Shown piece by piece: positions 58,989-64,000 of a DNA stretch of 64,000 nucleotides (the first letter of the stretch is position 1; every line of letters begins with the position of its first letter). The position numbers and the translations under genes were made by a program. This stretch comes from Pannonibacter anstelovis (GTDB taxonomy: Bacteria; Pseudomonadota; Alphaproteobacteria; Rhizobiales; Stappiaceae). The notes under the pieces are model-generated. The model saw nothing but the letters and a program-made list of their open reading frames with translations. It did no database searches and was not told the origin of the DNA. Where the stretch lies: contig NZ_JBAKBF010000013.1 of assembly GCF_036881715.1 (NCBI RefSeq), positions 66,730-130,729 of the forward strand. The letters are read 5' to 3'.

Positions 58989-59366
58989 ATGCCGGTCACA
59001 CAGATCTTCTCGCTCCCCGGCCGCAGTGCCGAGGAAAAGCAGCTCATCATGGAATGTATCCATGAGGCGCTGATGACCCGCTTCGACATACCGCACGACG
59101 ACCAATACATGATCTTCAATGAAAAGGAGCGGGAGGACTTCTTTTTCGGCTCCTTCCCGGAGATGGAGCGCAGCGATGCCTTTCTCCTGATCCAGATCAT
59201 CGTCAGCAACACCCGCAGCGTGGAGATGAAGAAAAATCTCTACAAGGCCATCTGCGACAAGCTCGGGCGCAAGGTGGGGGTCATGCATGACGACGTGATG
59301 GTCTCGCTCGTCGAGGTGACGCGCGACTGCTGGTCTTTCGGCCGGGGCATTGCCCAATACACCTGA
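58989..59366 (+). CDS. Tautomerase-family protein
   Basis: A 125-residue member of the tautomerase superfamily, of the longer two-unit type. Pro2 (Pro1 of the mature enzyme) follows the initiator Met in MPVTQIF, and would be the catalytic base. The ATG at 58989 is preceded by a GGAGG site. SAEEKQLIMECIHEAL is helix 1; the C-terminal LVEVTRDCWSFGRGIAQY fits the family. It acts on enol/keto or dehalogenation-type reactions; substrate unknown. Confidence 0.82.
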   Translation: MPVTQIFSLPGRSAEEKQLIMECIHEALMTRFDIPHDDQYMIFNEKEREDFFFGSFPEMERSDAFLLIQIIVSNTRSVEMKKNLYKAICDKLGRKVGVMHDDVMVSLVEVTRDCWSFGRGIAQYT

Positions 59367-59471
59367 TATCCGGCAAGCGCCGTGAGCGAGCCGGGCGAAA
59401 AATATCGAAGTGTTAACGGTTGGGTGGGACGATTCCTCAGGATATGACGGATCCTGACGGAAAATCCGTAT

Positions 59472-59510
59472 CCAATCCCGGCGCATTGTCCTTAATCTTG
59501 CCGGGATTGG
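59472..59510. terminator. Inverted repeat between the tautomerase and amidotransferase genes
   Basis: CCAATCCCGGC (59472-59482) and GCCGGGATTGG (59500-59510) form a perfect 11-bp dyad with a 17-nt loop. No T-run follows, so it may be a terminator or a regulatory structure; it ends about 65 bp before the next start. Confidence 0.5.
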
Positions 59511-59576
59511 AAGGTTGCTTCGCTTGCTGCCGCCCATTCCCACCCTGTTGCAACAGTTTGCAGGTCGCCCCCAACC

Positions 59577-60395
59577 ATGTGCCGTCTGGCTGCCTATCTC
59601 GGAACCGAGATCCCGCTCGAAAACATCATTGCCAAACCCCGGCACTCCCTGCTCGTGCAGAGCCTGGATGCACAGGAGGCGAAACTGCGGGTCAATGGCG
59701 ACGGGTTCGGCATCGCCTGGTATGGCCATGCGGCTGAGCCGGGCCTGTTCAAGGATGTGCTGCCCGCCTGGGCCGACACCAATCTTCAGAGCATCTGCCG
59801 TCTGGTCACGTCCCGGCTGTTTCTGGCGCATGTGCGCGCCGCGACCACCGGCGCGACATCGCGGGACAATTGCCATCCCTTTGCCCATGGCCGCTGGGCC
59901 TTCATGCACAATGGCAACATCGGCGATTTCGCCCGTATCCGCCGTGAAATGGAAATGCTCATCAATGAGGACTTCTACGCGCTGCGCCGGGGCACGACGG
60001 ATTCCGAACTCTTCTTCCTGCTGCTCCTGACCAACGGGCTTGAGGAGAACCCGCGGGCGGCACTGGATCTGACGCTTTCGCAGGTGCTGGATATAGCCGC
60101 CCGGCGGACCACCGGCGAAAAGCCCATCCGTCTCACCTGTGTCTTCACCGAGGGCACTGAGCTTTTCGCGTTCCGCTATGCCGACGATGCGGCGGCTCCC
60201 ACGCTCTATATCTCCGAATGCCTCGACCATGGCGGCCGCGCCTTTGCCTCGGAGCCGCTGGAGGGCGCCTGTGCGCGCTGGCGTCCGGTGGAACAGGGGT
60301 ATCTGTACCGTCTGTCTTCAACCGGCGTGGAGCAAACGCCTCTGGCGGTGCCCCTGAACAGTGCAGCAGAGCCTATTCTGGAAGCGGCCTGCTGA
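59577..60395 (+). CDS. Class II glutamine amidotransferase-like protein (YafJ-type)
   Basis: A 272-residue Ntn-hydrolase of the class II glutaminase family. Cys2 (MCRLAAYLG) is the nucleophile after Met removal; VNGDGFGIAWYG and LFLAHVRAATTG (with Arg), and WAFMHNGNIGDF are the glutamine-binding motifs. Proteins such as YafJ and EgtC share this layout; no synthetase partner is adjacent, so it may hydrolyse gamma-glutamyl substrates. Function not known. Confidence 0.87.
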   Translation: MCRLAAYLGTEIPLENIIAKPRHSLLVQSLDAQEAKLRVNGDGFGIAWYGHAAEPGLFKDVLPAWADTNLQSICRLVTSRLFLAHVRAATTGATSRDNCHPFAHGRWAFMHNGNIGDFARIRREMEMLINEDFYALRRGTTDSELFFLLLLTNGLEENPRAALDLTLSQVLDIAARRTTGEKPIRLTCVFTEGTELFAFRYADDAAAPTLYISECLDHGGRAFASEPLEGACARWRPVEQGYLYRLSSTGVEQTPLAVPLNSAAEPILEAAC

Positions 60396-60421
60396 GGTTT
60401 TCCGGCCGGCCTTTATTTCCC

Positions 60422-60450
60422 TTGACGGTTTTCCACATTCGGGATTTAAT
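60422..60450 (+). promoter_or_regulatory. Sigma-70 promoter placed for a leaderless mRNA
   Basis: TTGACG (60422-60427) and TTTAAT (60445-60450) are spaced by 17 bp. The -10 ends 7 bp before the ATG at 60458, so transcription would start at or next to the first codon. No ribosome site is present before the ATG. Confidence 0.55.
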
Positions 60451-60457
60451 CTCAAAT

Positions 60458-61030
60458 ATGGAAAACAAGAGATCAGACCAGGCTGAACTTGATCAGCAGA
60501 TTGCCCTGCGCCTGCGCCAGTTGCGGCAGGAAAAGGGGCTTTCGCTCGATCAGCTAGCAGCCCTCAGCGGCGTCAGCCGCGCCACCCTGTCACGGCTCGA
60601 AAATGCCGAGGTCAGCCCCACCACGGCCGTGTTGGCCAAGCTCTGCACCGCGCATGGGCTGACCCTGTCGCGGCTGATGCAGATGGCGGAGGAGGCCTTT
60701 CCCGCCGTGGTGCGCAGGGAGGCCCAGCCCGTCTGGACGGACCCTGAAACCGGCCACCGCCGCCGTGTCATCTCTCCCCCCACCAGTGCGCTGTCGGGCG
60801 AGGTGCTGGAGTCCATTCTGCCGCCCGGCACATCAATCACCTATGAAGCCCCGCCGCGCCCCGGCCTTGAGCATCATCTGGTGATGCTGGATGGCAAGCT
60901 GACGGTAACGCTGGATGGCGAAGAGCATGCACTGGCACCGGGGGACTGCCTGCGGTTCCAGCTCTATGGCGGCAACAGCTTCGAAACGCCGGCAGAAACC
61001 GGCGCCTGCTACCTGATTTTCATGGTTTGA
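60458..61030 (+). CDS. XRE-family regulator with C-terminal cupin
   Basis: A 190-residue regulator: HTH_3 (about 15-70; LRQLRQEKGLSLDQLAALSGVSRATLSRLENAEVSPTT) and a cupin (about 115-188; LEHHLVMLDGKLTVTLDGEEHALAPGDCLRF) that should bind a small ligand. The promoter lies directly against the start, so the mRNA is probably leaderless and the regulator may control itself. It precedes the GNAT gene with 28 bp between them and probably controls it. Confidence 0.9.
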   Translation: MENKRSDQAELDQQIALRLRQLRQEKGLSLDQLAALSGVSRATLSRLENAEVSPTTAVLAKLCTAHGLTLSRLMQMAEEAFPAVVRREAQPVWTDPETGHRRRVISPPTSALSGEVLESILPPGTSITYEAPPRPGLEHHLVMLDGKLTVTLDGEEHALAPGDCLRFQLYGGNSFETPAETGACYLIFMV

Positions 61031-61058
61031 GACCAGCCCCTACGTAAGGAGACCTTCC

Positions 61059-61607
61059 TTGGCCGGTATAACCCTTGACCTGCGCCGCAGCCCGGCGCAG
61101 CTGGATGACGCATGCCTTGATGGCCTTGCAGACGTGCTTTCCGGCTGCGTCAGCAGCGGGGCCAGCGTCAGTTTCGTTGAGCCGTTTACGCGGGAGGATG
61201 CACGCCGCTTCTTCGAGCAGAAGGTGGCGCCATCCGTCGCCTGCGGCGACAGCGATCTGCTGCTGGCCATGGTGGACGGCCGGATTGCCGGGACTGTGCA
61301 GCTGGCCTGTGACACCCCGCCCAACCAGCCGCAGCGGGCCGATGTGCGCAAGCTTCTGGTCCATCCGGATTTCCGCCGCAGGGGCATCGCGGAAAGACTG
61401 ATGCGTGAGGTGGAGCGGCTGGCGCGCGAGCGGGGGCGCAGCCTGCTTACTCTTGATACCCGTGAGGGCGATTCAGCCGAACGGCTCTACCTCAGGCTCG
61501 GCTACCAGATCCTCGGCCGCATTCCCGCCTATGCCAATCACCCGCAGAGCGGTGAGCCGGAGGGCTGCACCTTTTTCTACAAGGTGCTGGCGTCTCCAGG
61601 CTCATAA
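61059..61607 (+). CDS. GNAT N-acetyltransferase
   Basis: A 182-residue acetyltransferase with the acetyl-CoA motif VHPDFRRRGIAERLMREVE (R-x-x-G-x-A) and TLDTREGDSAERLYLRLGYQILG. The start is a TTG at 61059, since AAGGAG lies 7 bp upstream and no ATG fits. It is transcribed with the XRE-cupin regulator upstream, a pairing seen often in alphaproteobacteria. Substrate unknown. Confidence 0.87.
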   Translation: MAGITLDLRRSPAQLDDACLDGLADVLSGCVSSGASVSFVEPFTREDARRFFEQKVAPSVACGDSDLLLAMVDGRIAGTVQLACDTPPNQPQRADVRKLLVHPDFRRRGIAERLMREVERLARERGRSLLTLDTREGDSAERLYLRLGYQILGRIPAYANHPQSGEPEGCTFFYKVLASPGS

Positions 61608-61618
61608 ACCAAAGTGAC

Positions 61619-63217
61619 CTACCAGCTCTGCAGGCTGCGCAGCAGGTGGGCCTTCTTGTGCATGTGTCCGCCCATGCGCGTCAGCAGGCCTTCCAGCACG
61701 GTAATGCCCCGGAAGAGATGCGGGCCCTTGTTGAGCATGACACATTCGGCGCGTGCAGCCATGGCGGCGTCGGTCATTTCCCCGCGTGAGGCGATCCCGG
61801 TCTTCATCAGGCTCTCCATCACCTGCGTCGCCCAGATCACCGGCACATGCGCGGCTTCGCAGAGCCAGAGGATTTCCTCCTGCATCTCTGCCAGCCGGGC
61901 AAAGCCGATCTCCACCGCAAGGTCGCCGCGGGCGATCAGCACGGCGGTGGGCTGGCGCCCGGCTGCGCGCACCAGCATGTCCGGCAGGTTGCGCACGGCG
62001 CGGCGTGTCTCGATCTTCAGGACGAGGCCGATGCTGCGCCAGTCTTCCGGGCGCTCCCGGGCAAGCGCTGCCTGCAGCTCTTCCACGTCTTCCGGGGTTT
62101 GCACGAAGGAGAACTCCACCCCGTCCGCATGGTGCGCCACGAAAGGCAGCAAGTCCCGGTCATCGGCGGTCAGGGCCGGCACCAGAACGTCGCTATCCGG
62201 GAAGTTGATGCCCTTCTCCGGCTTCAGCTTGTAGCCTTCGGTTTCAGGACCGGTGTCGATGCCCAGCACCAGACCCCAGTCCTGTGCCGACAGAACGGTG
62301 GCGGCCAGCTTGCCATCATCGATGAAGACGCGATGCCCCGGCTCGGCCGCTTCCAGCGCCTGCCCCAGCTCGCATTCGATCGCGGGCAGCTTGCGCGGCG
62401 CCGCGTCAAGATGGCCCGGACGCACCACAGCCAGTTCGCTTTCCGGGAACACCCGGCTGCCGTTCTTGCCTTTCTTCAGGGCTCCGGTGCGGATTTTCGG
62501 ACCCGGCAGATCCATCATCACCTTCATCCGCCGGCCGGTGGCATGGGCGGCGGCCTCCACATGGGCGATCATCGAGGCCCAGGCACTTTCTCCGTCATGG
62601 GCGCAGTTGATACGCACTGCTTCCACGCCAAGATTAGCCAGCTCAGTAAAGAAGGCAGGGTCGCCAGCAGCCTCACCCGGCACCGTGACGAGCAGGCGTG
62701 CAGGGCGCGTTTCCTGCAAGGCGCCCAGCAGGGCATCCGCCCTTTGCCGGATGCGTTCCTCACCGGCGAAGAAATGGTCATCCTGCACATTAGGGGAAGC
62801 AGATGCCGCCAGACCTTTACCCGTCGCGGCGCCCAGCAGGCGCTCCACCGCATGGAGCGTGGGCATCACGCGGCTCTCCGCCCGGCCGAGGGACGACAGC
62901 CCGGCCGCCATCAGCCGTCTTTGCAAGGGCCGCAGATCCCTGTGCCGCAGGGCAAGATAGTGCGAGAGGTTCGCCGCGCTCGGGGCAAATTCCGGTGTTT
63001 CCACCCACCCCTCCCAGCGGGCTGCCAGCGCAGCTCCATCTGCTGCGACGGAGGCGGCAAGCTGGTTCACATCTGCCTGCAACGCCGCGAGACCGGGATC
63101 TGCGGGCGTCTTCTTCTTTGAAGCTGCAGGTTTGCGTGTGCGGGCCGGGCCCTTGCGGGCTGCTGCTGGCTTTGCATCAGCAGCGGACTTTACGGCGGTC
63201 ATATCATGCTCATCCAT
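61619..63217 (-). CDS. Pyruvate-kinase-like protein lacking the C-terminal domain
   Basis: A 532-residue protein. The first 140 or so residues are not pyruvate kinase: a Lys/Ala-rich basic start (KPAAARKGPARTRKPAASKKK), then helical sequence. From there the barrel aligns with pyruvate kinase: VMMDLPGPKIRTG, LVLKIETRRAVRN (catalytic Lys), IARGDLAVEIG, ATQVMESLMKTGIASRGEMTDAA. RINCAHDG replaces the usual RxNFSHG, so the K+-binding Asn-x-Ser is altered, and the final allosteric domain is missing. It may be a pyruvate kinase variant with another substrate or role. The start could be the second Met (63202). Divergent from the patatin gene. Confidence 0.8.
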   Translation of the reverse strand: MDEHDMTAVKSAADAKPAAARKGPARTRKPAASKKKTPADPGLAALQADVNQLAASVAADGAALAARWEGWVETPEFAPSAANLSHYLALRHRDLRPLQRRLMAAGLSSLGRAESRVMPTLHAVERLLGAATGKGLAASASPNVQDDHFFAGEERIRQRADALLGALQETRPARLLVTVPGEAAGDPAFFTELANLGVEAVRINCAHDGESAWASMIAHVEAAAHATGRRMKVMMDLPGPKIRTGALKKGKNGSRVFPESELAVVRPGHLDAAPRKLPAIECELGQALEAAEPGHRVFIDDGKLAATVLSAQDWGLVLGIDTGPETEGYKLKPEKGINFPDSDVLVPALTADDRDLLPFVAHHADGVEFSFVQTPEDVEELQAALARERPEDWRSIGLVLKIETRRAVRNLPDMLVRAAGRQPTAVLIARGDLAVEIGFARLAEMQEEILWLCEAAHVPVIWATQVMESLMKTGIASRGEMTDAAMAARAECVMLNKGPHLFRGITVLEGLLTRMGGHMHKKAHLLRSLQSW

Positions 63218-63420
63218 GGCTCACCTCCGCCGTTTTGGTAGCATCCGCCCATGACAGCACCTTGACCTTGCGCAACAGACACGGAAAACACACCCTATTC
63301 CGCCTTCCCTTCGTCGCAATCCTCGTCAACACTCAAATCCGGGTACGGGACAACGCCCGGCATTGATTTTACTCGGGGGAGAGGGATCTGCCGCTGGCGA
63401 AAAGACCAAGGAGGCCTGCG

Positions 63421-64000
63421 GTGAGCAGAAAGGCGAAGCATTTCATCCTGTCCATGGACGGCGGCGGAATCAGAGGCATCATCCCCTTGCGCGTTCTGGA
63501 GGCGCTGGACGGACGCCTGCGCCGCGCAGGCGTGACCCGGCCCCTGCACCAGATTTTCAGCCTGATCTGTGGCACCTCTGCCAGCGGCCTGATTGCAGCA
63601 GCCCTTGCCGCGCCCCGCAATGGCGGCGCTGGCGGGGAAGCAGCGGGCACCCTGTCGGACCTGCGCCACTTCTTCGAGGTCGAGGCGCGCGAACTGTTCA
63701 CCTACAGTTTCAGCAAGCGCCTTGGCCGCTTTGTCACCAACCCGCTTGGCCTGTTCGACGAGCGCTATGATGCACGGCCGCTGGAGCGGATGCTGAAGGA
63801 CCGTTTCGGCTGGACCTCCATGGCCAGCGCCCTCACCCATGTGATGCTGCCGGCTTATGACATTGAACGGCGCAATCTGGTGATGATGTCCAGCGCGCCC
63901 GGGACCGGCGGGGCGCGGCCGGACGATTATTATTTCTGGGAGGCCGTGCGCGCCTCCATGGCCGAACCGTCCTTCTTTGAGCCTGCCCGCATCGACAATC
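63421..64000 (+). CDS. Patatin-like phospholipase (3' end outside window)
   Basis: The first 193 residues of a patatin-family lipid acyl hydrolase. The oxyanion loop is SMDGGGIRGI, the nucleophile Ser lies in GTSASG, and the sequence ends with AVRASMAEPSFFEPARID, the conserved segment before the catalytic Asp. The start is a GTG at 63421, preceded by AAGGAGG at 63407-63413. The protein runs off the window, so the catalytic Asp and any additional domain cannot be seen. CapV-type effector phospholipases have this fold, but no CBASS or other defence gene is near in the visible part. Confidence 0.87.
   Translation, partial: MSRKAKHFILSMDGGGIRGIIPLRVLEALDGRLRRAGVTRPLHQIFSLICGTSASGLIAAALAAPRNGGAGGEAAGTLSDLRHFFEVEARELFTYSFSKRLGRFVTNPLGLFDERYDARPLERMLKDRFGWTSMASALTHVMLPAYDIERRNLVMMSSAPGTGGARPDDYYFWEAVRASMAEPSFFEPARIDN

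Noticed and set aside
63421..64000. CBASS defence system (CapV-type patatin)
   Set aside because: No cyclic-nucleotide synthase, Cap2 or Cap3 gene is visible; a patatin alone is not enough. Sequence after 64000 could change this.

Overview
The window is a high-GC (roughly 60-65 %) chromosomal segment of an alphaproteobacterium, most likely Hyphomicrobiales/Stappiaceae-like (inference). Supporting signs are the lptC-lptA-lptB-rpoN-hpf-ptsN block, an NDUFA9-like complex I-associated protein, DUF1127 and ScfR-type regulators, and a carrier-protein aminoacylation cassette of the kind known from rhizobia. It is gene dense and mostly chromosomal in character: one tRNA, no CRISPR array, no insertion sequence, no phage genes.

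Layout: (1) 1-2930: end of an MFS permease and a two-gene cobalamin pair (cobA-cobB). (2) 3037-17956: an exopolysaccharide locus with a WecG-type transferase, a Wzc/GumC-like co-polymerase carrying a degenerate kinase domain, a polymerase, two GT4 transferases, a polysaccharide deacetylase, a Wzx flippase, a secreted GH5 glycanase, a tandem alpha/beta-hydrolase with a Cys nucleophile, and a GH2 beta-mannosidase-like enzyme. (3) 18279-21651: a four-gene operon of a carrier protein, an acyl-CoA dehydrogenase-like flavoenzyme, an amino acid:[carrier protein] ligase and a DUF1839 protein; its product is not known to me. (4) 21900-26973: cytochrome b561, a RibD-like reductase, and a tight operon of medium-chain dehydrogenase, degenerate 6-pyruvoyltetrahydropterin-synthase homologue, GT4 transferase and methyltransferase, which looks like an uncharacterised pterin-type small-molecule pathway. 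(5) 27161-33178: housekeeping block ptsN, hpf, rpoN, lptB, lptA, lptC, rnd, then tRNA-Leu(CAG). (6) 33589-37975: NDUFA9-like protein, DUF1127 protein, WYL regulator, orphan LuxR regulator, ScfR regulator. (7) 38306-48272: a GntR regulator divergent from a hexuronate operon (uxaC, TRAP transporter, kdgF-like cupin, kduI, kduD, a hexuronate reductase, uxaA) that would import uronates and convert them to 2-keto-3-deoxygluconate (KDG). (8) 48463-56780: lepA, a LysR regulator, a GNAT enzyme and a phosphonate ABC transporter (phnC, phnD, phnE, phnE) with a hexapeptide acyltransferase. (9) 57053-64000: lone Rieske oxygenase, Ser-rich protein, tautomerase, class II amidotransferase, XRE-cupin regulator with an apparently leaderless mRNA, GNAT, a truncated pyruvate-kinase-like protein and the start of a patatin phospholipase.

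The two regions most likely to hold undescribed biochemistry are the aminoacyl-carrier-protein operon (18279-21651) and the neighbouring pterin-like operon (22714-26973). An imperfect dispersed repeat of up to about 70 bp, with a partly conserved short reading frame, occurs three times downstream of genes. All functional calls come from reading motifs and gene context; no database search was run.
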